Source of the DNA: Micromonospora musae
Lineage (GTDB): Bacteria; Actinomycetota; Actinomycetes; Mycobacteriales; Micromonosporaceae
Length of the DNA stretch: 64,000 bases
Assembly (NCBI RefSeq): GCF_003626635.1
Contig: NZ_RAZT01000009.1
Coordinates: 186,001-250,000 of the forward strand
Direction: 5' to 3'
Shown here: positions 9,035-17,209 of the stretch, in pieces
Layout of the letters: every line of letters starts with the position of its first letter
How positions within the stretch are numbered: position 1 is the first letter of the stretch
The notes under the pieces: generated by a model
The model's input: only the letters and a program-made list of their open reading frames with translations
Databases searched by the model: none
Told to the model about the DNA's origin: nothing
Translations under genes and position numbers: made by a program

Positions 9035-9675
9035 ACCTGACCGACGCCCTGCGTACCCACCGGCTGCTCGCCATCGTGCGCGGCCCGGACCCGGAGGCGG
9101 CGCTCGCCGCCGTCCTGACCCTCGCCGACAGCGGCGTGGCCCTGATCGAGGTGTCGTTGACCAGCGCGGACGCTCTCGGCACGCTGCGTCGGGCCCGGGC
9201 CGCGCTCGGTCCCGGCTTCGGCCTCGGCGCGGGCACCGTGCTCAGCGTCGCCGACGCTCGCGCGGCCGCCGACGCGGGGGTGTCCTTCCTGGTCACCCCG
9301 GCGCTCGCCGAGAGCCTCGACGAAGCGCTCCGGCTCGGGCTGCCGGTCCTCGCCGGTGCGCTCACCCCGACCGAGGTGCTCGGCGCCCGGGCGGCTGGCG
9401 CTGCCGCGGTCAAGCTCTTCCCCGCCTCGATCGGCGGGCCCGGCTACCTCGGGGCGCTGCGCGACCCGTTGCCGGACGTCCCGTTCGTGCCCGTCGGCGG
9501 GGTGGACGCCGAGAGCGCTCGGCAGTACCTGGCTCGGGGCGCGGTGGCCGTCGGGGTCGGCTCGCCGCTGCTCGGCGACGCGGTGCGCGGCGGTGACCTC
9601 GACGCGCTGCGCGCCCGGGCGGCCGCCTTCCGCGCGGCGGTGGCCGACGCGCCGGTCGTACCGTCGTCCCGCTGA
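9031..9675 (+). CDS. 2-keto-3-deoxy-6-phosphogluconate/galactonate-type aldolase
   Basis: This is a 214-residue class I aldolase of the Eda/DgoA family, which splits a 2-keto-3-deoxy sugar acid phosphate into pyruvate and glyceraldehyde 3-phosphate. The Schiff-base lysine is Lys128 in AAVKLFPAS; the glycine-rich phosphate loop PVGGV follows near 155. The GTG start at 9031 overlaps the previous stop by 4 bp. Family members normally need a phosphorylated substrate, yet no sugar-acid kinase is encoded here. The neighbours suggest galactonate as the substrate, but the sequence cannot separate KDPG from KDPGal use. Confidence 0.88.
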   Translation: MNLTDALRTHRLLAIVRGPDPEAALAAVLTLADSGVALIEVSLTSADALGTLRRARAALGPGFGLGAGTVLSVADARAAADAGVSFLVTPALAESLDEALRLGLPVLAGALTPTEVLGARAAGAAAVKLFPASIGGPGYLGALRDPLPDVPFVPVGGVDAESARQYLARGAVAVGVGSPLLGDAVRGGDLDALRARAAAFRAAVADAPVVPSSR

Positions 9676-9712
9676 TCGGCGCCGGACGCCGAGCACCGAT
9701 CGAGGAGGAGAG

Positions 9713-10588
9713 ATGGAGCTGACCGAGCCGACCGCGTGGAGCGCCGACCGGCTGGAGCTGGGTGAGGGCGCCCGTTGGGTGGACGACCGTCTCGTGCTGG
9801 TCGATCTGCTCGCCGGGCGGCTGCTGAGCACCACCGGCGACGGCCCCGCGCCGCTGGCCGAGCTGTGCCGGCTGGACGTGCCGCTGGGTGCGGTCGCGCC
9901 GGTGGCCGGGGAGCCGGGGGAGTGGCTCGCCGCCGCCGGCACCGGCGTCGTCCGGCTCGGCGCCGACGGCGGGCATCGCGTCGTCGCCGAGCTGGAGGGT
10001 GGCAATCCCGAGCCGGCCCGGATGAACGACGCGGTGGCCGACCCGCACGGTCGGTTCTGGGCGGGCAGCATGACGTACGCCGGAACGCCCGGCGGCGGCT
10101 CGCTCTACCGGATCGACCCGGGGGCCGCGCCGGTGCCGGTGGTGACCGGGCTGACCATCGCCAACGGGCCGGCCTTCGACGGCGCCGGCACCACCATGTA
10201 CCTGGCCGACACCCCGCGCGGGCACGTCGACAGGTTCTCCGTGGACGCCCGCACCGGCGCCCTCGGGGAGCGGACGCCGTTCCTGCGGCTCGACCCCGCC
10301 GAGGGCGCCCCGGACGGCATGACCGTCGACGCCGAGGACCACCTCTGGGTGGCGCTCTGGGGCGGCTCGGCGGTGCGCCGCTATCGGCCGGACGGCGTGC
10401 TGGACCGGGAGATCCGGCTGCCGGCGGAGCAGCCCACCAGTGTCTGTTTCGGTGGCCCCGGGCTGCGCCGACTCTTCGTGACCACCGCCGCGTACGGCCT
10501 GACCGACCCGGGGCCGCTCGACGGCGCGCTGCTCGCCGTCGACGTGCCGATCGCCGGCCGGCCCGCCGCGTCGGTCCCGGCGGGCTGA
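9713..10588 (+). CDS. SMP-30/gluconolactonase family sugar lactonase
   Basis: This is a 291-residue six-bladed beta-propeller lactonase. Family landmarks are present: LGEGARW (metal Glu), ARMNDAVADPHGRFWAGSM, IANGPAFDG and APDGMTVDAEDHLW, which supply the divalent-metal ligands Glu, Asn, Asn and Asp. It would hydrolyse the galactonolactone made by the SDR to the aldonate used by DgoD. The ATG at 9713 has GAGGAGGAG just upstream. It is the last gene of the rightward operon, followed by hairpins. Confidence 0.9.
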   Translation: MELTEPTAWSADRLELGEGARWVDDRLVLVDLLAGRLLSTTGDGPAPLAELCRLDVPLGAVAPVAGEPGEWLAAAGTGVVRLGADGGHRVVAELEGGNPEPARMNDAVADPHGRFWAGSMTYAGTPGGGSLYRIDPGAAPVPVVTGLTIANGPAFDGAGTTMYLADTPRGHVDRFSVDARTGALGERTPFLRLDPAEGAPDGMTVDAEDHLWVALWGGSAVRRYRPDGVLDREIRLPAEQPTSVCFGGPGLRRLFVTTAAYGLTDPGPLDGALLAVDVPIAGRPAASVPAG

Positions 10589-10603
10589 CGGGGCCTGCCC
10601 CGC

Positions 10604-10622
10604 GCCCGGACGAGGTCCGGGC
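10604..10622 (+). terminator. Short hairpin after the lactonase gene
   Basis: GCCCGGAC (10604-10611), a 3-nt loop, and GTCCGGGC (10615-10622) give an 8-bp perfect stem 16 bases after the stop of the dgo-type operon. No T-run follows. Confidence 0.4.
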
Positions 10623-10628
10623 TTGGTT

Positions 10629-10705
10629 GATCGACTCGGGTTCCTTGATGTCGGGCTGTTCCAGCCGTGCGACACCCCGACTTCGTGGAACCCGAGTTGA
10701 CGATC
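10629..10705. repeat. Dispersed palindromic repeat, family 1, copy A
   Basis: This 77-bp imperfect palindrome begins GATCGACTCGGGTTCC and ends GGAACCCGAGTTGACGATC; an inner TGTCGGG pairs with CCCCGACTTC. Related copies lie at 48962-49036 and 49631-49705. All three are between genes and share the outer GATC(G/C)ACTCG and inner (A/T)GTCGGGC / CCGACTTC blocks. Confidence 0.8.
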
Positions 10706-10714
10706 CACAGCAGT

Positions 10715-10748
10715 GACGAGCGCCCGGCGGGATCGCCGGGCGCTCGTC
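10715..10748 (+). terminator. Strong hairpin, probable terminator
   Basis: GACGAGCGCCCGGCG (10715-10729), loop GGAT, and CGCCGGGCGCTCGTC (10734-10748) form a 15-bp perfect stem. It lies between the lactonase operon and the subtilase gene and probably separates their transcription. Confidence 0.65.
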
Positions 10749-10956
10749 CACGTGGGGCCTACCCGACGAAGGGTTGCCATTACGTGATCTTCGGCGGGCT
10801 CGACAGCCGGGCGATGATCCACAAGCATTGGCGTCCGGGCGAGTTATCGCATTGACAGTGCGAAAACCGCCGCACGGATCCTCTTCGGACAGGGCGCGTT
10901 CCCGGCTGCTGCGAACCGGCCGGTGGCGCGCTCTGCCGCCATGCAAAGGAGCACGC

Positions 10957-13900
10957 ATGCGAATACGCCGTTCGACCCCTCACGGCGCGCTTGCCCTCGT
11001 GACCGTCGCCGGGCTGCTGATCGGGGGCGGCCCGGCCAGCGCCGGCCCCACACCACTGGCCCCCGCCGCGACCTCGGCCGAGGCGCCGGCGGTGGCCGAA
11101 CCCACTCGGCAACCGACCCGCACCCTGACCCTGATCACCGGCGACCGGATCGAGTCCTCGTCCGGCCGGATCGCGGTCATCCCGCGCCACGGCGTGCAGT
11201 TCCTCCGCTACCAGCACGGCGACGACCAGTACGTGGTGCCCTCCGACGCGCTCGGGCTGCTGCGCCAGGATCGGCTCGACGAGCGGCTGTTCAACGTGAC
11301 CCAACTCCTCGCCGACGGCTTCGACCGGCGCGGGGAGCTTCCCCTGATCGCCTCCGACCTGACCGGCATGCGCGGACTGACCGCGCAGCGCCGCCTCGCC
11401 TCGGTCGACGGCTTCGCCACCGAGATCCAGGTCGCCGACCTGGCCCGCAACTGGCCGACGCTGCGCGGCTCGCTGCGTACCGGAAAGCTCTGGCTGGACG
11501 GCATCCGCAAACCCGCCCTCGACGTGAGTGTGCCCGCCAGCGGCGCCCCGGCGGTCTGGGCCGCCGGCTACGACGGCTCGGGCGTGACCGTGGCGGTGCT
11601 CGACAGCGGGATCGACAACACCCACCCCGACTTCGTCGGGCGGGTGCTCGCCCAGCGGAACTTCGTCACCGACTACGAGACGACCGACGACGACCTGGCC
11701 GGGCACGGCACCCACGTCGCCTCCATCCTGGCCGGCACCGGCGCCGCCTCCGGCGGTCGCTACCGGGGCATGGCGCCCGGGGCGAACCTGCTGGTCGGCA
11801 AGGTCTGCTTCAGCTACCAGGGCCTCGGCGCGGCCTGCCCCGACTCGGCGATCCTCGAGGGGCTGCGCTGGGCGGCCGAGTCCGGCGCGCGGGTGGTCAA
11901 CCTCAGCCTCGGCGCCGACGACCAGCCCGGCATCGACCCGATCGAGGCCGCGGTCAACGACCTCACCGCCCGGTACGGCACCCTCTTCGTCGCCGCCGCG
12001 GGCAACAGCGGCTGGGTGCCGCAGTCGGTCGGCTCACCGGCCTCGGCCGACGCCGCCCTCGCCGTCGGCAACGTCGACAAGACCGGCGCGCGCAGCTGGG
12101 ACTCGGGCCAGGGCCCCCGGCTCGAGGACTACGCGGTCAAGCCGGAGATCACCGCCCCCGGTACGGCGATCACCGCGGCCCGCTCCGCCACCGCCGACGT
12201 CGCCCCGGCCGGCGAGCAGTACGTCTCGTTCAGCGGCACCTCGATGGCGAGCCCGCACGTCGCGGGCGCGGCGGCGCTGCTCGCCCAGGCGCACCCCGAC
12301 TGGCGGGCCGGCCAGCTCAAGTCGGCGCTGATGGGTTCGGCACGGCCCAGCGCGACGATCGAACTCTTCGGTCAGGGCGCCGGCCAGCTCGACGTGGCCC
12401 GGGCCTTCACCCAGCCGGTCGCCGCCGACCCGCCCGTGGTCAACTTCGGCTTCCGGTCGTACCCGCACGACGCCCAGGACGTGATCAGCCGGCCGGTGAC
12501 GTACCGCAACGACGCCGACGCGCCGATCACCCTGCGGCTGGCCGTGACCGGAGACCTGCCGGCCGGCGTGATCACGTTGGAGAGTGGCACCCTCACCGTG
12601 CCCGCGCACGGGCAGGCCTCGGTCCGGCTCACCGCTGACACCCGGGCCGGGGGCGCCGCGTACGGCACCTTCGGCGGTCGACTGGTCGCCACCGCGGACG
12701 GGGTAAGCGTCCAGACGCCGTTCAGCGTCTTCCGGGAGCAGCCCTCCGCCGACGTCCAGCTGAAGGTCACCGCCCGGACCGACGCCCCGCAGGAGGTGGT
12801 CACCCAGCTCGGCAACCTCGCCACCGGCGAGTTCGTGGTCAGCTACGACAGCGCGGACACGCTCCGGGTGCCGATGGGCGACTACGTGGTGCTCAGCATG
12901 GGCATCAGCGCCGACGGCACGGGCACCGTGCTGGCCAACGGCCGGATGACCATCGACCGGTCGACGACCCTGGCGCTCGACGGCCGCCGGGCCCGGCCGG
13001 TGGACATCCGGCTTCCGGACCGGGACGCCGCACCGGTCATCGGTGAGGTCGAGGTCCAGCACACCGGCGCACCGCAGCTCTTCGCCATGAGCCTCACCGG
13101 CGATCCGGGCTCCATCTACACCGCCGACCTGGGCCCGGAGAAGGTCGCGGGCCTGATCACCTCCGTGACGGCGCTCTTCGCCCGCCCGGACCGCAGCGGC
13201 GACTTCACCGCCAGCCCGTACACCTACCAGACCGGCTGGTACCAGACCGGCTCGTTCGTCACCGGCTTCACCCGCCACCTCGGCCGGCGCGACGTGGCCG
13301 AGGTAAGCACCAGCTACGCGGCGGCGGCGGTCGGCGGCGTGGGTACCCGGGTCAACTACCCGGTGATCCCCGGGGTCGACTACCCCGACGGGCTCGTCCT
13401 GCCCCGTACGACGCTGCCCGCGCAGCGGACCGAGTACTACGCCGGCAACCTCGGCTGGGAGTCGACCTTCGAGGAGGGCGTCGGCGCGGGGGCGGACTAC
13501 CGTCGTCTGTCGGAGCTCACCGCGCAGCGGACCGAGTACCGGGCCGGGAAGGACTACATCGAGCGGTGGAACTACGGGGTCTTCACCACGCCGATGACCC
13601 CGGCGTTCCCGGAGTACCCGGTGGTCGAGCGGCGGGGCAACGAATTCCTGCTCCGGCTCGACGGCTACGCCGACGCCGCCGGCCACCGGGGCTCCGCCGA
13701 CCCGGCGGGGCTCACCGGGAAGCTGGCGCTCTACCGCGGTGACACGCTGGTCGAGGAGCGGGCCGGGGCGTACGCCGGAATCGACGTCGGTGAGCCTGGA
13801 CGGTCCCGCTACCGGCTCTCGTACGGCTTCACCCAGCCGGCGCCGACGCGGCTCTCCACCCGCGTGGAGACCGTGTGGGAGTTCGACTCGGCGTACACCG

Positions 13901-14229
13901 CCACCGGCACTGCGCTGCCGCTGACCGCGGTCGGCTTCGCACCTCGCCTCGACGGCACCAACACGGCGAAGAAGCACGGCCTGGCGGCGGTGCCGCTGAC
14001 CTTCACCCGACAGGCCGGCGCCGGCAAGATCGCCAAGGTGGAGGTGGAGGTCTCCTACGACGACGGCGCCCACTGGGCCAAGGCGCCGGTGCTCTCGCTG
14101 CTGGGCAGCCACACCGCGGTGGTCGGGCACCCGGGCCGGGCCGGCTTCGTCTCGCTGCGTGCCCGCGTGGCCGACTCGGCGGGCGCGGTGGTGACCACGA
14201 CCGTGATCCGGGCGTACGAGCTGCGGTAA
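10957..14229 (+). CDS. Secreted subtilisin-like (S8) serine protease
   Basis: This is a 1,090-residue secreted protease. It has a Sec signal (MRIRRSTPHGALALVTVAGLL, cleavage near ASA at about 28), a propeptide of about 150 residues and an S8 catalytic domain. The triad is Asp216 (VLDSGID), His250 (GHGTHVAS) and Ser429 (GTSMASPH), with the oxyanion Asn in AAAGNSG. About 600 residues of beta-rich C-terminal domains follow, without a recognised anchor. The ATG at 10957 follows AAAGGAG. This size and layout match extracellular subtilases common in Micromonospora and Streptomyces that degrade proteins for nutrients. It appears to be transcribed alone. Confidence 0.92.
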   Translation: MRIRRSTPHGALALVTVAGLLIGGGPASAGPTPLAPAATSAEAPAVAEPTRQPTRTLTLITGDRIESSSGRIAVIPRHGVQFLRYQHGDDQYVVPSDALGLLRQDRLDERLFNVTQLLADGFDRRGELPLIASDLTGMRGLTAQRRLASVDGFATEIQVADLARNWPTLRGSLRTGKLWLDGIRKPALDVSVPASGAPAVWAAGYDGSGVTVAVLDSGIDNTHPDFVGRVLAQRNFVTDYETTDDDLAGHGTHVASILAGTGAASGGRYRGMAPGANLLVGKVCFSYQGLGAACPDSAILEGLRWAAESGARVVNLSLGADDQPGIDPIEAAVNDLTARYGTLFVAAAGNSGWVPQSVGSPASADAALAVGNVDKTGARSWDSGQGPRLEDYAVKPEITAPGTAITAARSATADVAPAGEQYVSFSGTSMASPHVAGAAALLAQAHPDWRAGQLKSALMGSARPSATIELFGQGAGQLDVARAFTQPVAADPPVVNFGFRSYPHDAQDVISRPVTYRNDADAPITLRLAVTGDLPAGVITLESGTLTVPAHGQASVRLTADTRAGGAAYGTFGGRLVATADGVSVQTPFSVFREQPSADVQLKVTARTDAPQEVVTQLGNLATGEFVVSYDSADTLRVPMGDYVVLSMGISADGTGTVLANGRMTIDRSTTLALDGRRARPVDIRLPDRDAAPVIGEVEVQHTGAPQLFAMSLTGDPGSIYTADLGPEKVAGLITSVTALFARPDRSGDFTASPYTYQTGWYQTGSFVTGFTRHLGRRDVAEVSTSYAAAAVGGVGTRVNYPVIPGVDYPDGLVLPRTTLPAQRTEYYAGNLGWESTFEEGVGAGADYRRLSELTAQRTEYRAGKDYIERWNYGVFTTPMTPAFPEYPVVERRGNEFLLRLDGYADAAGHRGSADPAGLTGKLALYRGDTLVEERAGAYAGIDVGEPGRSRYRLSYGFTQPAPTRLSTRVETVWEFDSAYTATGTALPLTAVGFAPRLDGTNTAKKHGLAAVPLTFTRQAGAGKIAKVEVEVSYDDGAHWAKAPVLSLLGSHTAVVGHPGRAGFVSLRARVADSAGAVVTTTVIRAYELR

Positions 14230-14244
14230 CCGCCGATCGCACGC

Positions 14245-14278
14245 TGGTGGGGCCGTCCGGTGTCGGACGGCCCCACCA
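14245..14278 (+). terminator. Terminator hairpin after subtilase gene
   Basis: TGGTGGGGCCGTCCG (14245-14259), loop GTGT, and CGGACGGCCCCACCA (14264-14278) form a 15-bp perfect stem beginning 15 bases after the stop codon. Confidence 0.75.
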
Positions 14279-14393
14279 CCGTCTCCGGGTCCCGCGCCGA
14301 GGTCGGAGCCGCCCGCCTTCGGGCGTCGGCCGGGGAGTCCCGGTGTGGGGGTAACAACTGCCGACGTGTTGGGGTTCTTTAGCGCTCTTTGGG

Positions 14394-14990
14394 TTGCTAT
14401 GGTGCTCGTGTGAATTGAAGGAGTGGGCGGCGTCGACCGGCATCGCGTATATCACCGCGCGGCGGCAGTATGCGGCGGGAACGCTGCCTGTTCCGACGTA
14501 CCGGGTTGGCCGGCTGATCATGGTGGGGGAGCCGGTAACCGGCGTCACCACCGGCACCGGGCAGACCGTGGTGTACGCCCGGGTGTCGTCGGCCGATCAG
14601 CGGCCGGACCTGGATCGGCAGGTCGCTCGGGTGACGGTGTGGGCCACCGGGCGGAAACTCGCGGTCGATCGAGTGGTGACTGAGGTCGGCTCGGCCCTCG
14701 ACGGGCACCGCAAGAAGTTCCTCGCCCTGCTGAGCGATCCGGCGGTGACCACCATTGTGGTCGAGCGCCGAGACCGGTTCGGCCGGTTCGGCGCTGAGTA
14801 CGTGGAGGCCGCTCTGTCCGCGCAGGGCCGTCGGCTGCTGGTGGTTGATCCCGCCGAGGTCGATGATGACCTCGTTCGGGACGTGACCGAGATCCTGACG
14901 TCACTGTGCGCCCGCCTGTATGGTCGCCGCGGTGCCGCGAACCGCGCCCGCCGCGCGGTCGAAGCCGTCACCGAGGACGGTCCTGCGTGA
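14394..14990 (+). CDS. tnpA: IS607-type serine recombinase TnpA (start uncertain)
   Basis: This is a transposase of about 198 residues with a MerR-like helix-turn-helix at the N-terminus (LKEWAASTGIAYITARRQYAAG) and a resolvase domain (TVVYARVSSADQ onward). The catalytic Ser is Ser65 if counted from TTG 14394. The family normally starts one or two residues before the LKEW motif. Here GTG-AAT at 14410 is followed out of frame by TGA, where one extra base would give VNLKEW. In the usable frame only TTG codons are available (14394 or 14415). Translation may therefore be weak, or the gene may carry a one-base lesion at its start. Confidence 0.8.
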   Translation: MLWCSCELKEWAASTGIAYITARRQYAAGTLPVPTYRVGRLIMVGEPVTGVTTGTGQTVVYARVSSADQRPDLDRQVARVTVWATGRKLAVDRVVTEVGSALDGHRKKFLALLSDPAVTTIVVERRDRFGRFGAEYVEAALSAQGRRLLVVDPAEVDDDLVRDVTEILTSLCARLYGRRGAANRARRAVEAVTEDGPA

Positions 14991-16366
14991 AGACGATCCA
15001 GGCGTACCGATTCGCTCTCGACCTCAGCCGCGGCCAGGAACGCGCCGTCCTCGCCCACGTCGGCGCGGCCAGGGTCGCGCACAACTGGGCTCTCGCCCAG
15101 GTCAAGGCCGTGATGGACCAGCGGACGGCGGAGCGTTCCTACGGTGTGCCAGACGAGCAGTTAACGCCGTCGCTGTCGTGGTCGCTTGCCGGGCTGCGTA
15201 AGACGTGGAACGCCGCGAAGCCTGAGGTGGCGCCGTGGTGGGCCGAGGTGTCCAAAGAGGCGTTCAACACCGGCCTGGACGCTCTCGCGCGTGGCTTGAA
15301 GAACTGGTCCGACTCCCGTAAGGGCAGGCGGGCCGGGCGCCCGGTCGGATTCCCTCGCTTCAAGTCCCGCCGCCGCACCACACCCAGCGTGCGGTTCACC
15401 ACCGGCGCGATCCGCGTCGAACCCGACCGCATGCACGTGGTGCTGCCCAGGCTGGGCCGGTTGAAGCTGCACGAATCCGCCCGCAAGCTCGCCCGCCGTG
15501 TAGACAACGGCACCGCGCGGATCATGTGCGCCACCGTGCGTGGTGAAGGCGGCCGCTGGCACGTGTCTTTCACCGTCGAGGTCGAGCGTGCCGAATGCAT
15601 CCCGGCCCGGCCGGACACGGTGGTCGGCGTGGACGTCGGGATCAAGCACCTCGCGGTGCTCTCCACCGGAGAGCTCGTACCGAACCCGCGCCACCTGGTG
15701 GCCGCGCGGCAGCGGATGCTCTCACTGGGCCGGTCCCTGTCGCGTAAGAGCGGCCCGGACCGGCGCACCGGACGGCGGCCGTCGAAGCGGTGGGAGCGGG
15801 CGGCGGCCCGGCTCGGCCGCGCGCACGCCCGGGTGGCGAACGTGCGCCGCGACGGTCTGCACAAGCTCACCACTCGACTCGCCACGACGCACGGCACGAT
15901 TGTGGTCGAAGATCTCAACGTGGCCGGGATGATGCGCAATCGGCGGCTCGCCCGGCATATCGCCGACGCCGGGTTCGCCGAGATCCGTCGACAGTTGGCG
16001 TACAAGACCTCGTGGAACGGTGGCCGACTGCTCACGGCCGACCGCTGGTACCCGTCCTCGAAGACCTGCTCGGGTTGTGGCGCGGTGAAAACCAAGCTGG
16101 CCCTGTCCGAGCGCGAGTACGAATGCGAGGCGTGCGGTCTGGTCATGGACCGTGACCGCAACGCCGCGCTCAACCTGGCCGCCTTGGCGGCTGAGTTCGA
16201 CACCGCCGGGAGTGGCTCGGTGGCAGCACGTGGAGCCGACCAGAAGACCCACGCGCGCGGGCAGGTGGCTGTGAAGCGTGAACCCGGCACGGCGTCAGCC
16301 GGCAAGACCGGGACCGTCCCACCGCAAGGCGGGACAACCGATCGTGCGCTCACCAAAGCGCGCTAA
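14987..16366 (+). CDS. tnpB: TnpB RNA-guided endonuclease of IS607 element
   Basis: This 459-residue TnpB has a complete RuvC active site: Asp216 (GVDVGIKHLAV), Glu308 (VVEDLNVAGM) and the Asp pair 388/390 of DRDRNAALN. The zinc finger CSGCG...CEACG lies between the last two. A C-terminal tail of about 60 residues runs to the element end. TnpB proteins cut DNA using an RNA transcribed from the right end of the element and so help keep the insertion sequence in place. The GTG at 14987 overlaps the tnpA stop. Nothing in the frame looks broken, so it is probably active even if tnpA is weak. Confidence 0.92.
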   Translation: MKTIQAYRFALDLSRGQERAVLAHVGAARVAHNWALAQVKAVMDQRTAERSYGVPDEQLTPSLSWSLAGLRKTWNAAKPEVAPWWAEVSKEAFNTGLDALARGLKNWSDSRKGRRAGRPVGFPRFKSRRRTTPSVRFTTGAIRVEPDRMHVVLPRLGRLKLHESARKLARRVDNGTARIMCATVRGEGGRWHVSFTVEVERAECIPARPDTVVGVDVGIKHLAVLSTGELVPNPRHLVAARQRMLSLGRSLSRKSGPDRRTGRRPSKRWERAAARLGRAHARVANVRRDGLHKLTTRLATTHGTIVVEDLNVAGMMRNRRLARHIADAGFAEIRRQLAYKTSWNGGRLLTADRWYPSSKTCSGCGAVKTKLALSEREYECEACGLVMDRDRNAALNLAALAAEFDTAGSGSVAARGADQKTHARGQVAVKREPGTASAGKTGTVPPQGGTTDRALTKAR

Positions 16367-16367
16367 A
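16290..16367 (+). ncRNA. Probable omega-RNA 3' scaffold of TnpB
   Basis: In this family the guide RNA is read from the 3' end of tnpB through the right end, so the guide would come from bases after 16367. A hairpin GTCCCACC-GCAA-GGCGGGAC (16316-16335; 8-bp stem with one A-C mismatch and a GNRA loop) lies inside the tnpB tail, followed by the inverted-repeat copy 16353-16367. The 5' limit is unknown and the guide boundary is only an estimate. Confidence 0.4.
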
Positions 16368-16430
16368 CGGTAACGGTGACGCAGGTTATCGCCGCTCGGG
16401 CCCGCGACCGGTGCGGTCCGGTCCGGTCCG

Positions 16431-16436
16431 TACGAT
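16431..16436 (+). promoter_or_regulatory. -10 element for a leaderless nucleosidase mRNA
   Basis: TACGAT ends six bases before the GTG start at 16443, the spacing typical of leaderless actinobacterial transcripts. It lies about 64 bp beyond the right end of the IS607 element, so the insertion appears to have spared this promoter's -10. Confidence 0.45.
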
Positions 16437-16442
16437 GCGCCG

Positions 16443-17015
16443 GTGATCCTTCGTGGCAAGATCCGGTCCGATGCCCCGCTGCTCGTGCTCGCCCTCGAGG
16501 AGGAGGCCGCGCACCTCGACACCGACCTGCCGGTGCTGGTGACCGGGATGGGCAAGGTCAACGCGGCGACGGCCCTGGCGGCGACCCTGGCCGGCGGCGT
16601 ACGGCCGAGCCTGGTGGTCAACCTCGGCACCGCCGGTGCGCTGCGACCCGGCTGGGACGGCCTCCACGAGATCGGCAGCGTCTTCCAGCACGACCTCGAC
16701 ACCGAGCTGCTGCGCAACCTCACCGGGCACATCTGCGGCGCGCCGCTGACGCTCGGCACGCAGCCGACGGTGCTCGCCACCGGCGACACGTTCGTCGCTG
16801 ACGACGCGACCCGGGCCCGGCTCGCGCAGCGCGCGGACCTCGTCGACATGGAGGGGTACGCGATCGCCTCGGCCGCGGCGCAGGCGGGGGTGCCGTGCCG
16901 GCTGATCAAGCGGGTCAGCGACGAGGCGGGCGACGGTGCGGTGCGCAGCTGGCAGGAGTCGGTGGACGCCTGCGCCCGCGACCTGGCCACCTGGCTCCGC
17001 AGCGAACTCCGCTGA
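16443..17015 (+). CDS. Phosphorylase-superfamily nucleosidase (MTAN-like)
   Basis: This 190-residue protein has the core of the purine-nucleoside phosphorylase/MTAN fold. VTGMGKVNAATAL and VNLGTAGAL form the nucleobase and phosphate loops, VDMEGYAIA holds the ribose-binding Met-Glu, and RVSDEAGD has the Asp that protonates the purine in MTAN enzymes. It is shorter than typical MTANs (about 230). It probably cleaves an adenosine-type nucleoside; substrate and any phosphate use cannot be assigned. The GTG start follows a -10 element at leaderless spacing. Confidence 0.8.
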   Translation: MILRGKIRSDAPLLVLALEEEAAHLDTDLPVLVTGMGKVNAATALAATLAGGVRPSLVVNLGTAGALRPGWDGLHEIGSVFQHDLDTELLRNLTGHICGAPLTLGTQPTVLATGDTFVADDATRARLAQRADLVDMEGYAIASAAAQAGVPCRLIKRVSDEAGDGAVRSWQESVDACARDLATWLRSELR

Positions 17016-17030
17016 CCCACCGCTCTCCCG

Positions 17031-17094
17031 CGTCGATCATGACGTTTGCGGGTGGCGCGTCGGCGGGTCGCGCCGGTCAAACTCATGATCGACG
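17031..17094. repeat. Dispersed palindromic repeat, family 2, copy 1
   Basis: This 64-bp palindrome opens CGTCGATCATGACGTTTGCG and closes with TCAAACTCATGATCGACG. Relatives at 56755-56817 and 63435-63497 share the outer TCGATCATGA...TCATGATCGA arms, while the central part differs. It lies 15 bases after the nucleosidase stop. Confidence 0.82.
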
Positions 17095-17209
17095 ACGGGG
17101 GAGTCGAGGGGCGTAATCTACTGCGGACCGTCGGGTGGGCAGGGGGTGCGGGCGTGGGGGTGCGGACGATCGATCGTCGGACGGCCGCCGCAGCCGGTGG
17201 CCGGGCCCG

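Larger units (their letters stand above)
10589..10956. other. 368-bp intergenic region with hairpins and repeat
   Basis: No gene was seen. The gap holds a short hairpin (10604-10622), a dispersed palindromic repeat (10629-10705), a strong hairpin (10715-10748) and a less G+C-rich leader ahead of the subtilase gene. A TTGACA at 10852-10857 could be a -35 element for that gene, but I see no convincing -10 at the right distance. Confidence 0.6.
14378..16367 (+). mobile_element. IS607-family insertion sequence (tnpA-tnpB)
   Basis: This element of about 2.0 kb carries a serine-recombinase tnpA overlapping tnpB by 4 bp, the arrangement of the IS607 family. TTTAGCGCTCTTTGG (14378-14392) and CCAAAGCGCGCTAAA (16353-16367) are inverted copies matching at 14 of 15 positions, placed just outside tnpA and over the tnpB stop. 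IS607 elements usually lack terminal inverted repeats, so these may be recombinase-binding or RNA-structure sites, and the true ends could lie some bases further out. The element sits between the subtilase terminator and the promoter of the nucleosidase gene. Confidence 0.82.

Noticed and set aside
10852..10880. TTGACA at 10852 as a full promoter for the subtilase gene
   Set aside because: No acceptable -10 at 16-19 bp; recorded only in the intergenic note.
14987..16366. TnpB read as a stand-alone Cas12-like effector
   Set aside because: Size, the tnpA overlap and end repeats show it belongs to an IS607 element; no array is present.
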